This document shows positions 35,878 to 44,078 of a stretch of 64,000 nt of DNA, piece after piece. Every line of letters begins with the position of its first letter. Position 1 is the first letter of the stretch. The notes under the pieces are model-generated. The model searched no databases, was not told where the DNA came from, and saw nothing but the letters and a program-made list of their open reading frames with translations. The translations under genes and the position numbers were made by a program. The stretch spans positions 651,747 through 715,746 of the forward strand of contig NZ_KB900627.1 of the NCBI RefSeq assembly GCF_000379125.1, given 5' to 3'. Origin of the DNA: Methylosinus sp. LW4 (lineage in GTDB: Bacteria; Pseudomonadota; Alphaproteobacteria; Rhizobiales; Beijerinckiaceae).

Positions 35878-36794
35878 TGCATATGATGAAAATCGCCCCA
35901 TTCGTTCTCCTCGGCGCTCCGACGCAATGTGACGGGCGTCCGGGAGGCGTCGAGCGCGCTCCGAATGTGCTGCGCGATCTCGGCGTCCTCGGCGCCATCG
36001 GGGCGTCGGTCGATCTCGGCGATCTACCGGTCAGGATAGACGGTCCGGACCGCGACCCGATTTCTGGCGTCATCGGCGCTACGTCGGCGGCGCGCGCGAT
36101 CGGCCGTACCCGTGACGCGGTGGAGACTATTCTTGGCAATGGCGATCGACCGTTCATGCTCGGCGGCTGCTGCACCTATGCGATAGGCGCGGTGGCCGCC
36201 GCTGCCCGCGTATTCGGGCGCTGCGGGCTCGTCTATATCGACGGTCATCTCGATCTCTACGACGGAGAAACATCGCCGACCGGGGAAGCCGCGGATATGC
36301 CGGCGGCGGCGATGCTCGGGAAGGCGGGAGATCTCTTCACACGCGCGATGGGCATGGCGCGGGCCGTCGTCCCCGAAGATGTGGCGTTGCTCGCCTGTCG
36401 CGATCATGCGGTCGCCGAAGCCGAAGGATCGCTGCTGCCGCGTGATCTCGGCCCCGGACTTTTTTATCGCGACGTCTCGGGGCTCCGCCGAGCCGGGCTG
36501 CAGGAGACAGCGGCGGACGTGCGTCTGCGCCAGGAAGGCGGGGCGAGGCGCTATTGGCTTCACGTCGACTTCGACGTTCTCGACGATGCCGTCTTCCCTG
36601 CTGTCGACTATTCCATGCCAGGGGGCCTTTCCTGGAGCGAGCTCACGACGCTCGTTCGCCCCTTACTGGCCTCTGGCTCTCTGATTGGCGTTTCGACCGC
36701 TTGCTACAATCCGGATAGAGACGCCGACCTCACCGGGGGACGACAGATCGTCGAATTCCTCCATCGAGCGCTCGTATCGGGAGAATTCGAATGA
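35877..36794 (+). CDS. Arginase/ureohydrolase-like protein with altered metal site
   Basis: 305 aa ureohydrolase fold. Two of the three metal-binding blocks are recognisable: YIDGHLDLYD (usually DAHxD) and HVDFDVLDDAVFPAVDY (DxDxxDP). The first block, normally GGDHS, reads LGGCCTYAIG, so the His ligand and its preceding Asp are both Cys. The protein may hydrolyse a guanidino-type compound with a changed metal site or may be inactive. Start chosen at the ATG overlapping the GNAT stop; ATGs at 35883 and 35886 are alternatives. Confidence 0.8.
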   Translation: MHMMKIAPFVLLGAPTQCDGRPGGVERAPNVLRDLGVLGAIGASVDLGDLPVRIDGPDRDPISGVIGATSAARAIGRTRDAVETILGNGDRPFMLGGCCTYAIGAVAAAARVFGRCGLVYIDGHLDLYDGETSPTGEAADMPAAAMLGKAGDLFTRAMGMARAVVPEDVALLACRDHAVAEAEGSLLPRDLGPGLFYRDVSGLRRAGLQETAADVRLRQEGGARRYWLHVDFDVLDDAVFPAVDYSMPGGLSWSELTTLVRPLLASGSLIGVSTACYNPDRDADLTGGRQIVEFLHRALVSGEFE

Positions 36795-36849
36795 TCGAGG
36801 TTCGATCTTGGAATCGCGCGCTTCGACGCGCGTCGAAGGTACTGCCGTC

Positions 36850-37428
36850 ATGGGCTTGATCTCGACGACCTATCTGGCGCTGACACATTCGCCGTCAGTC
36901 GGCGCCCTCGCGGAGCCGAGCGACGTCGTCGACATCACGATCGAACGTCCTGCTCTCGAGGAATATATGCGCCTTTGGCGCACGATCGGCGAGCCGCTCA
37001 ATTGGGACGGTCGGTTGCGCACTTCCGCCGAAGAGCTTGCGACCATCTTGTCGAGCTCCGACACCGAGATTCATCTCGCGCGGATTCGAGGCGAGGCGAT
37101 CGGCCTGTGCGAATTCAGCATGAGCGCGTCGCTCGGCAGCGAGATCGTCTATTTTGGTCTCATCCCGGCATTCCAGGGCAGACGATTGGGGCGTTACCTA
37201 CTGGACATTGCCTTGCGCCGGCATTGGAAGACCCATCATCCGCGCCATGTCTGGCTGCATACCGACAATGGGGATGATCCCAGGGCGCTGCCGCTATACG
37301 AACGGTTCGGCTTCCAAGCCTTTGCGAAAGTCGATATGCCGGAAACGGCGACCGAGGCGGACTATCGCTCGGTCGCTCGCTCGCGATTGGCAGTCGCGAC
37401 TTCGGATCGAGGTGAGCAAGGTGAGTGA
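36850..37428 (+). CDS. GNAT N-acetyltransferase
   Basis: 192 aa single-domain acetyltransferase: IYFGLIPAFQGR-like core (VYFGLIPAFQGRRLGRYLLD) forms the acetyl-CoA loop, and HVWLHTDNGDDPRALPLYERFGFQAF completes the domain. 55 bases after the arginase-like gene and overlapping the MarR regulator. Part of a four-gene cluster GNAT-arginase-GNAT-MarR that may modify an amine or polyamine-like compound. Confidence 0.87.
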   Translation: MGLISTTYLALTHSPSVGALAEPSDVVDITIERPALEEYMRLWRTIGEPLNWDGRLRTSAEELATILSSSDTEIHLARIRGEAIGLCEFSMSASLGSEIVYFGLIPAFQGRRLGRYLLDIALRRHWKTHHPRHVWLHTDNGDDPRALPLYERFGFQAFAKVDMPETATEADYRSVARSRLAVATSDRGEQGE

Positions 37429-37969
37429 CGTCGAACGCAAAGACAGTCTGCGCACGGCCAATTTGTTGGCGGCGCTCGCGTTGGAGCTGACCGGGAGACT
37501 CGAGCGTCTGACCAAGCGTCATCCCAATGAGACGACGTCGTCATTGGCGGCGCTCAACGTCATCGGCTTCTACGAGGGATGCTCCAACAATGCGCTGAGC
37601 CGAGCCCTCGGATTGTCACACACGGCGACTGTTCGCCTGGTCGACAAGCTGGAAGCATCCGGGCTGGTGACGAGCGAAACCGGAGCCGATCGCCGTTTCG
37701 TCTCCTTGAGGCTCACCGAGAGCGGTCGCGAACGTGCACAGGAGCTCCTATCGGAGCGATGCCGGCGTCTTTGTGAAACGCTCGACATTCTTTCGACGAA
37801 CGACCGTCGACATTTGTCGCGCATATCCGAGATCCTGCTCCGTTCGCTCGTCTCCGCCGCCGGAGACGCCGACCACATCTGCCGACTTTGTGACGAGACA
37901 TCCTGTCCTGAAGATCGATGTCCCGTCCACAATCGGGCGATCGCTCTCGAGTCGAACAGCGAAAGTTGA
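37421..37969 (+). CDS. MarR-family regulator with C-terminal Cys cluster
   Basis: 182 aa from a GTG start (VSDVERKD; a GTG three codons earlier is possible), overlapping the GNAT stop by 8 bases. Winged helix: NNALSRALGLSHTATVRLVDKLEASGLV and GADRRFVSLRLTESG. The C-terminus HICRLCDETSCPEDRCPVH holds four cysteines, a feature of a MarR subgroup that may bind metal or sense redox state. Probably controls the upstream acetyltransferase cluster. Confidence 0.87.
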   Translation: MSDVERKDSLRTANLLAALALELTGRLERLTKRHPNETTSSLAALNVIGFYEGCSNNALSRALGLSHTATVRLVDKLEASGLVTSETGADRRFVSLRLTESGRERAQELLSERCRRLCETLDILSTNDRRHLSRISEILLRSLVSAAGDADHICRLCDETSCPEDRCPVHNRAIALESNSES

Positions 37970-37998
37970 GGTCGACCACCTTCGAATGGTAAGCGGCT

Positions 37999-38994
37999 TC
38001 ACGGGATCAGGACGATCTTGCCCCGTGTCTGCCGTGACTCTAGTGCTCGATGCGCCGCCGCCGCCTGAGCGAGAGGGTAGACCCCTCCGATCGTCACCGC
38101 GATTTCGCCGCGTTCGGCCATGGCGAACAGCTTCGCCGAGCTTTGCTGCAGACCCGTCGGCGTGAGCAGAGGCGTGAGGGCGAAGCCGGTGATGGTCTGA
38201 TTTTGGAAGATCAGACCGAGCAGATCGGGAACGCCGAGATCGAAGTCGAGAATATTGAGCGAGCCATAGATAACGAGCCGGCCCAGGGGCGCGAGGGCCT
38301 TCAGGCTCTCCTTCGTCACCGCCCCGCCGACCGATTCGAAGATAATGTCGACGCCTCGACCATCGGTGAGATCGCGTGCGGCCTGCGACCAGTCGGCTAC
38401 CGTATAATCGATGGTCGCGTCGGCGCCGAGCGAACGAGCGAATTCACGTTTGTCTTGCGTGCTCGCCGCCGCGATCACCTTTTTTGCGCCGGCGCGTTTG
38501 GCCAATTGCACGAGCAGGCTGCCGACCCCGCCCGCCGCCGCCGACACGAGAATTTGCTTGTCGACCGCCGGAGCCTGTTCGAGGAGATAAAGCGCCGTCA
38601 GGCCTTGAACCATGAGGGCGACTGCATGTTCGAAGGGGAGGCTTTTCGGAATCTGCGTGACGAATTCGGCAGGGCAGGAGACCAATTCGGCGTAGCCGCC
38701 GAAGAACTTGCCCGCTGCAAAAAGCGCCCCCGCCACTCGGTCGCCCAATGCAAAGCCCACCACGCCGGGACCGATCGCTTCGATGATCCCCGCCGCTTCG
38801 GCGCCCAATATGCTCGGGAGTGGCGGCGTCACGGCGTAGCGATTTTGCCGCATCGCCGTTTCGGCGAAGTTCACGCCGGCGGCCTTCACGCGGATCAATA
38901 TCTCACCCGGACCGACGGTCGGGATAGGCGCATCGACCAGCTCCAAAGCTTCCGGGCCGCCGAAGGCGTTTAGTTGTACGGCTCTCATCGTCAT
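37999..38994 (-). CDS. Zinc-type alcohol dehydrogenase/quinone oxidoreductase
   Basis: 331 aa MDR-family quinone reductase (QOR-like). The GroES-like N-terminal half lacks zinc-binding cysteines, as in QOR; the nucleotide site is VSAAAGGVGSLLVQLAKRAGA (about 150-170). Catalyses NADPH-dependent reduction of quinones or enones. Divergent from an HxlR regulator (39124), which likely controls it. Confidence 0.93.
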   Translation of the reverse strand: MTMRAVQLNAFGGPEALELVDAPIPTVGPGEILIRVKAAGVNFAETAMRQNRYAVTPPLPSILGAEAAGIIEAIGPGVVGFALGDRVAGALFAAGKFFGGYAELVSCPAEFVTQIPKSLPFEHAVALMVQGLTALYLLEQAPAVDKQILVSAAAGGVGSLLVQLAKRAGAKKVIAAASTQDKREFARSLGADATIDYTVADWSQAARDLTDGRGVDIIFESVGGAVTKESLKALAPLGRLVIYGSLNILDFDLGVPDLLGLIFQNQTITGFALTPLLTPTGLQQSSAKLFAMAERGEIAVTIGGVYPLAQAAAAHRALESRQTRGKIVLIP

Positions 38995-39123
38995 TCTCCT
39001 ATCCGTCGTCGCGAGCCTCGAGAGTTCTTCGACACGCGTGCTTCTTCAGACGGCGGATTCGTGCCATTTAGACGCTCTAACAGACTACAGAGAAATTCGT
39101 CTCATACTGACCTGGAGGTAAGT

Positions 39124-39498
39124 ATGGCGTCGGTGATGAAGAACCTTCCGCCCTTGCCCGCGGAGAGAACTCTCCGCGTGATATCCGGCCGCTGGAAGCC
39201 AGTGATCCTCTATCACTTGCTGTCGGGACCGCGACGACTGTCGGAATTGGGCCGGCTCATGCCCGCCGTCAGCCAAAAGGTGCTGATCCAGCAATTGCGC
39301 GAGATGGAGGCGCATCGAATTGTGAGCCGTACCGTCTTTCCCCAGGTCCCACCGAGGGTCGACTATGAAGCGACCGCTTTGGGGCAGAGCCTGAAGCCCG
39401 TGCTCATGGCTCTTTGCGAATGGGGCAGACGACATGCCGCCGAGCTCGACGAGCCGGAGCATGTCGCCGATTGCGCCAGATTATCGCTTCCCGAGTGA
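39124..39498 (+). CDS. HxlR-family transcriptional regulator
   Basis: 124 aa: ERTLRVISGRWKPVILYHLLSGPRRLSELGRLM, VSQKVLIQQLREMEAHRIV, PPRVDYEATALGQSL. Unlike the one at 24733 it has no N-terminal Cys; a Cys lies near the C-terminus (LCEWG). Start at 39124 with a GGAGGTAAGT site close upstream. Divergent from the quinone oxidoreductase. Confidence 0.92.
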   Translation: MASVMKNLPPLPAERTLRVISGRWKPVILYHLLSGPRRLSELGRLMPAVSQKVLIQQLREMEAHRIVSRTVFPQVPPRVDYEATALGQSLKPVLMALCEWGRRHAAELDEPEHVADCARLSLPE

Positions 39499-39619
39499 GC
39501 TACTTTTAGAGACGTGCGCGCGAGCCGAAGCATTCGCGACATCTCCCGATCGACACGCCGGGATGAACGATCGCATCAGAAGATAACGCTCGCTCTTTAT
39601 AGAAGCACGCGCGGCGGAG

Positions 39620-40096
39620 TCAGGCTTTGGATTTGAGATAGGCGATCATGCCTATCACATCGTCGGCCACGAGTCTGCCGATCGGTCCGCTCGAATACAC
39701 CGCATTCAGAATCTTGCCCTCGGGGTCGAGCAGGAAGCCGGTGGTCTGCAGGTGACGAGGCGTATGATTGGCGTAGGCGCCCGTCGTGGCCACGACTTCG
39801 TCGAGATCGGCGGAATGCCCCACGGGAAAACTCAGCCCGTGCTTTTCGATAACGCCCTTCGTCGTCGCTTCGTCGTCCACCGAGAAGGCGACGACCTTGA
39901 TGCCCGCTTGCGCCAATTTTTCACTGGCGCGCTGAAATCCGGCGAGCTGAGCCTGACAATAAGGACACCAGGCTCCCCGATAGATCAGGATTACGGCGAA
40001 GGATCCGAGAAGCGACCCCGGGATTTCGATGACGCCGCCTCCGACCGCAGGAATGCTCAAAGGGGGAAAGGCTGCGCCATTTTGCAAATGCGACAT
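39620..40096 (-). CDS. Redoxin/AhpC-TSA-family protein
   Basis: 158 aa thioredoxin-fold protein with IYRGAWCPYCQAQLAGF (Cys44, Cys47) and later GFLLDPEGKILNAVYSS. Peroxiredoxin-like; cytoplasmic. Start MSHLQNG has an ideal GGAGGT site; it is divergent from a TetR gene, with two palindromes between, so TetR control is likely. Confidence 0.9.
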   Translation of the reverse strand: MSHLQNGAAFPPLSIPAVGGGVIEIPGSLLGSFAVILIYRGAWCPYCQAQLAGFQRASEKLAQAGIKVVAFSVDDEATTKGVIEKHGLSFPVGHSADLDEVVATTGAYANHTPRHLQTTGFLLDPEGKILNAVYSSGPIGRLVADDVIGMIAYLKSKA

Positions 40097-40113
40097 TTGG
40101 ACCTCCAAGTAAA

Positions 40114-40162
40114 TGGACCACATAGTCCACTCCGTCACATTGAGACTGGACTTACAAGTCCA
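40114..40162. promoter_or_regulatory. Paired TetR operators
   Basis: TGGACCACATAGTCCA (40114-40129) and TGGACTTACAAGTCCA (40147-40162), the second with perfect seven-base arms; starts 33 bases apart (three helical turns). Situated between the redoxin and TetR genes. Confidence 0.85.
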
Positions 40163-40181
40163 AACCGGTCAAAATTCTCCA

Positions 40182-40805
40182 ATGTCGAACAAGCCATCCG
40201 ATCAACGTCCCTTGACCCGCCGCGGAGCCGCCACGCGAATGCGCATCGTCGACGCGGCCGCCGCGCTCATTCACGCGCATGGCGTGGATCGCACGACCCT
40301 CGACGATGTGATGGCCGAAGCCGAGGTGAGCAAGTCGCAGCTCTATCACTACTTCACCGACAAGGAGGCGTTGGTGCTCGAAGTGATCGCCTTGCAGACG
40401 GAGCGCGTTATGGAGGCGCAACGACCGCATCTCGGGGCGCTCGATTCGCTCTCGGCTCTCCAGGCGTGGCGGGATGCGATCGTTCGGCGCTACGAAGTCG
40501 GCGACGGAAATGGATGTCCGCTCGGGACGCTGGCGAGCGAGTTGGCGAATGATTCCGAACCCGCTCGCAAGCGACTGGTCGCGGGCTTCTCGCTGTGGAG
40601 CGGCTCGATCGAGCAGGGCTTCGCGAAGATGCGCGAGCGTGGCGAGCTCGCCGCTGCCGCCGACCCGCACGAATTGGCGACCGCCACGCTATGTGCGGTT
40701 CAAGGTGGACTGCTTCTGGCCAAGACAATCCGATCGAGCGGCCCTTTGAAAATCGCGATCGACATGGCGATCGACAATGTCGCTCGCCACATGACGACGG
40801 GCTGA
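40182..40805 (+). CDS. TetR-family transcriptional repressor
   Basis: 207 aa: RMRIVDAAAALIHAHGVDRTTLDDVMAEAEVSKSQLYHYF is the DNA-binding domain; the C-terminal domain has GDGNGCPLGTLASELA, a motif of TetR regulators related to those controlling electrophile-responsive reductases, with a Cys that may be the sensor. Probably represses the divergent redoxin gene and itself. Confidence 0.92.
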   Translation: MSNKPSDQRPLTRRGAATRMRIVDAAAALIHAHGVDRTTLDDVMAEAEVSKSQLYHYFTDKEALVLEVIALQTERVMEAQRPHLGALDSLSALQAWRDAIVRRYEVGDGNGCPLGTLASELANDSEPARKRLVAGFSLWSGSIEQGFAKMRERGELAAAADPHELATATLCAVQGGLLLAKTIRSSGPLKIAIDMAIDNVARHMTTG

Positions 40806-40847
40806 GCCCCTACGCGCCGCTGAACCGAATAGAGTTGGCCGAGCGGA

Positions 40848-41774
40848 CTATACGCCGGGCCGCCCGGTTCTGGTTCTGTCGCCGGCAATTTCGACGATCA
40901 GTTCCCTCAGCCAGCGATGGCCGGCATGTCCATGACTGCGCTCATGCCAAATCATGCCGACCTCGAACCGCTCGCCGAGCCACGGAAGCTCGACTATTGT
41001 GAGCTGCTCCTCGCGTCGCTGCAGCAGCCGGCGCGGCACGAGCGCGACGAGATCGCTCTCCGAAACGATCTCTGGAACGAAGAGGAACGAACCGGCGGAC
41101 AGCACGACCTTGCGCTTGCGTCCGAGAGCCTCGAGAGCGTCGTCCACTGGCGTTCGAAAATGGCCGCCGCGTCTCGAAACGACGACATGTTCCAATGCGA
41201 CATAGTCGTCGATCGTGAGACCATCTACGAGGCGAGGGTGATCCCGCCGGCCGATGAGCACGTACGTCTCGTCGAACAAATGACGGCTCCGAAGATGCGA
41301 CAGCGTCGCGTCCGGGGTCGCGACGGCGAGATCGGCTTCTCCGCTCGCCAATTGGTGTTCCATGAGCGCCGGCGCGAGATGCCGAACCGCTATCCGGACT
41401 CCTGGCGCCCGTTGTCTCGACGCCTTCGCGAGCGGCGCGATCACCGCTGCCTGAATATAGTCGGAACAAGCGATGGAGACGGTCAGCTCCGCCGTCGCCG
41501 GATCGAAATCCTGATGAGCCTGGACCGCATACCGCAATTGGTCCAGCGCGTCGCGCAATGGCCCCGCCATTTGCAGGGCTCGTGCAGTCGGAATCATTCC
41601 TCGTCGGGCGGGAAGCAGCAGAGGGTCCCCGAAGATGTCGCGTAGCCGCGCGAGCTGCGCGCTCACCGCCGGTTGACTGAGATGCAGCCGCGCCGCCGCT
41701 TTGGTGACGTTCCGCTCGGCGAGCAGCGCTTCCAAAGTGGCGAGCAGATTGAGGTCGAGATGGCTGGTATCCAT
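40848..41774 (-). CDS. LysR-family transcriptional regulator
   Basis: 308 aa: LDLNLLATLEALLAERNVTKAAARLHLSQPAVSAQLARLRDIFGDPLLL is the winged helix of the NodD/NahR-like LysR branch. The C-terminal effector domain is complete. Start at MDTSHLDLN; upstream Met codons add no homology. Divergent from the NAD(P)H oxidoreductase at 41924, its probable target. Confidence 0.92.
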   Translation of the reverse strand: MDTSHLDLNLLATLEALLAERNVTKAAARLHLSQPAVSAQLARLRDIFGDPLLLPARRGMIPTARALQMAGPLRDALDQLRYAVQAHQDFDPATAELTVSIACSDYIQAAVIAPLAKASRQRAPGVRIAVRHLAPALMEHQLASGEADLAVATPDATLSHLRSRHLFDETYVLIGRRDHPRLVDGLTIDDYVALEHVVVSRRGGHFRTPVDDALEALGRKRKVVLSAGSFLFVPEIVSESDLVALVPRRLLQRREEQLTIVELPWLGERFEVGMIWHERSHGHAGHRWLRELIVEIAGDRTRTGRPGV

Positions 41775-41923
41775 GTGATTTATGCTGCCACTTAATACAA
41801 TCGATTTCAAACATACCGGCGCGGTCGCTAATTTCAAAGCGACGGAACGGCGCCTAACGCCAGATCATCCCTTCGATATCGCGAGCGGGCGTAGAGGGGC
41901 CGCCCCCAACAGGAGCGCTTAGG

Positions 41924-42712
41924 ATGACCAAGAAAATTCTCGTCGTGTTCGCTCACCCGGAGCCGACCTCGATCACGCGTCGACTTGTCGACGTCACGGT
42001 CTCGACGCTTACCGGCGAGGGACACGAGGTCATGCAATCCGATCTCTACGGAATGCGCTGGAAGGCCGTGTTCGACGCCGCAGACTTCCCGAACCGAGTC
42101 GATCAACAACGGCTGTCCTTCATCAAGGAATCGGCCCATGCCTATTCCACCGGGAGTCAGAGCGCGGATGTTGCCGCCGAGCAGGCCAAATTGCTAGCGG
42201 CCGATGCAGTGATTCTCCAGTTTCCACTCTGGTGGTACAGCCCGCCGGCCATTCTCAAGGGTTGGATCGAGCGCGTTTATGCGTTCGGATTCGCTTATGG
42301 CTACAAGACCGGCGGCAATGATTATCGCTTCGGTGACGGCGTATTGAAAGGCAAGCGCGCATTGGTGAACGTCATGACGGGCGGCCCTGCGGTGGACTAT
42401 GGCCCGCGCGGCGTCAATGGGCCCATCGACCAGATCTTGTTTCCCTTGACCCATGGCGCATTGTTCTACCCGGGCATGGATGTCCTGCCGTCGCATGCTG
42501 TCTATGGCGCTGCGCATATCACCACCATTGAGCAGGTCAGAGCCGTCGAGGCGGGCTGGTGCGACCGCTTGGCCGGACTCTTCACCGACGCCCCTATTCC
42601 CTTCCGCTCGCAAAACGGCGGCGACTTCCCCGATGGTCACACGATGGCCGATCACGTTGCGCTTGGAAAAACCGGCTTGGCCGCGCATCTCGCCGATGAC
42701 GTGACCATGTGA
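41924..42712 (+). CDS. NAD(P)H dehydrogenase (quinone), NQO1-like
   Basis: 262 aa flavoprotein: ILVVFAHPEPTSITRRLVD (FMN loop), VILQFPLWWYSPPAILKGWIERVYAFGFAYG (signature) and NVMTGGPAVDYGPRGVNG. Two-electron quinone reductase using FAD/FMN. Divergent from a LysR regulator with a 149-base shared promoter. Confidence 0.93.
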   Translation: MTKKILVVFAHPEPTSITRRLVDVTVSTLTGEGHEVMQSDLYGMRWKAVFDAADFPNRVDQQRLSFIKESAHAYSTGSQSADVAAEQAKLLAADAVILQFPLWWYSPPAILKGWIERVYAFGFAYGYKTGGNDYRFGDGVLKGKRALVNVMTGGPAVDYGPRGVNGPIDQILFPLTHGALFYPGMDVLPSHAVYGAAHITTIEQVRAVEAGWCDRLAGLFTDAPIPFRSQNGGDFPDGHTMADHVALGKTGLAAHLADDVTM

Positions 42713-42740
42713 CAGGCGGCGGAAATTTTTCCCGGCCGTT

Positions 42741-42766
42741 GTAACGCCCTCTCGGCGGCGCGCGAA
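42741..42766 (+). promoter_or_regulatory. Predicted ECF promoter of the beta-propeller gene
   Basis: GTAAC (42741-42745) - 17 bases - CGAA (42763-42766), preceded by T and followed by TTG as at the bufA2 promoter. It ends 63 bases before the start codon. Confidence 0.72.
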
Positions 42767-42829
42767 TTGATCCGACGAGGCCCGAGCGCTCTCGATCCGT
42801 CGTCAACGATACGCCACCGAGGTTCCAAA

Positions 42830-43960
42830 ATGTTCGATCGACGTCATTTGCAATTGTTATCGTATGTTTCCATCTGCGCGTTGCTCCAGGTTTTCGCGCC
42901 GACCCTCGCGCATTCGCGAGATCGAAACGGCGCCGCCGGCGCTGTCTACACGATGAGCAATGATGCGAGCTCGAATGCTCTGTTGACGTTCGAGAGGAAT
43001 GCGACTGGAGAGCTGACAGCGAAAGGCGTTATTCCCACAGGCGGCCGCGGAACGGGCGCCGGGCTTGGAAATCAAGGCGCTCTGGCGATCAGCGACGATG
43101 GCCGCTGGCTCGTCGTCGTCAATCCCGGCAGCGACGACATCACCTTGTTCGATCTGAAATCAGGTCGCCCCGAACCGACTGCGCGCGCCGCGAGCAGCGG
43201 CACGAGGCCGATCAGCGTTTCGATCGAGGACGACCTCATCTATGTCTTGAATGCCGGCAGCGACAGTATCGCTGGATTTCGCTTGAATGACCACGGACGA
43301 CTCGAAGCCGTGACCAATTCGGTGAGGCCATTGAGCGGAACGAGCGTCGGCGCCGCGGAAATCGGAATCAGCCGCGGCGGCAGGAGTGTCGTCGTCACGG
43401 AAAAGGCGACGAACAGACTGACTGTCTATGCGCTCGACGACGATGGAAGACCCGCGCGCAGCCCCAACATCACGCCCTCTTCTGGACCGACTCCGTTCGG
43501 CTTCTCCTTTTCTGGGCATGGGACGCTGCTGGTGGCCGAAGCGGCCGGAGGCGCTTCGGGAGCGAGTTCGGTTTCTTCCTATCGCGTCGGACCGCACGGA
43601 GCGCTGACTCTGCTCCAGGCGTCTGCTCCGACGCACCAGACTGCGGCTTGCTGGGTGATCGCCACGCCAGGAGGCCGCTACGCCTACACCGCCAATACGC
43701 CGAATGCGACGATCACTGGATTTGATATCGGACCGCGCGGCGCGCTCTCTCTCCTCGCCAGTGACGGCGTCGCCGCGAGAACCGGAACGGGAAGCGGACC
43801 GACCGACATAGCGACCGCGGCCGAGGGACGGCTCCTCTATGTGCTCGATAGCGGCAGTCACGCGATCAGCGCGTTTCATGTCGGCAATGACGGCGCGCTC
43901 ACGCCCGGCCCGGTGGCGTCAGGGCTCCCGCCGGCCGCAAATGGCATCGCCGCGCGTTGA
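42830..43960 (+). CDS. Exported seven-bladed beta-propeller (lactonase-like) protein
   Basis: 376 aa with a signal peptide (YVSICALLQVFAPTLAHS) and repeated blades of the form GRWLVVVNPGSDDITLFDL, DLIYVLNAGSDSIAGFRL, RYAYTANTPNATITGFDIG, LLYVLDSGSHAISAFHVG. This is the 6-phosphogluconolactonase/YncE-like propeller fold, here periplasmic, so not a cytoplasmic lactonase; a binding role is more likely. It carries the same GTAAC/CGAA promoter as the bufferin genes and ends in a strong terminator. Confidence 0.85.
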   Translation: MFDRRHLQLLSYVSICALLQVFAPTLAHSRDRNGAAGAVYTMSNDASSNALLTFERNATGELTAKGVIPTGGRGTGAGLGNQGALAISDDGRWLVVVNPGSDDITLFDLKSGRPEPTARAASSGTRPISVSIEDDLIYVLNAGSDSIAGFRLNDHGRLEAVTNSVRPLSGTSVGAAEIGISRGGRSVVVTEKATNRLTVYALDDDGRPARSPNITPSSGPTPFGFSFSGHGTLLVAEAAGGASGASSVSSYRVGPHGALTLLQASAPTHQTAACWVIATPGGRYAYTANTPNATITGFDIGPRGALSLLASDGVAARTGTGSGPTDIATAAEGRLLYVLDSGSHAISAFHVGNDGALTPGPVASGLPPAANGIAAR

Positions 43961-43982
43961 TTCCTGCACCTTCCAAGTGAAG

Positions 43983-44007
43983 GAGCTGCCGGCCCTGTCG
44001 GCAGCTC
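43983..44007 (+). terminator. Hairpin terminator after beta-propeller gene
   Basis: GAGCTGCCG - GCCCTGT - CGGCAGCTC, a perfect nine-base stem, followed by TTCATCC; the T-run is short, so termination may be partial. Confidence 0.65.
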
Positions 44008-44078
44008 TTCATCCTCGGCGTGCTTGCCTTCCGCAGCCAAAGCACGTCCCGAAAATTTCGCGCGTCGAGTTCGCGAGA

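Noticed and set aside
38050..38973. 307-codon plus-strand frame
   Set aside because: Antisense shadow of the quinone oxidoreductase.
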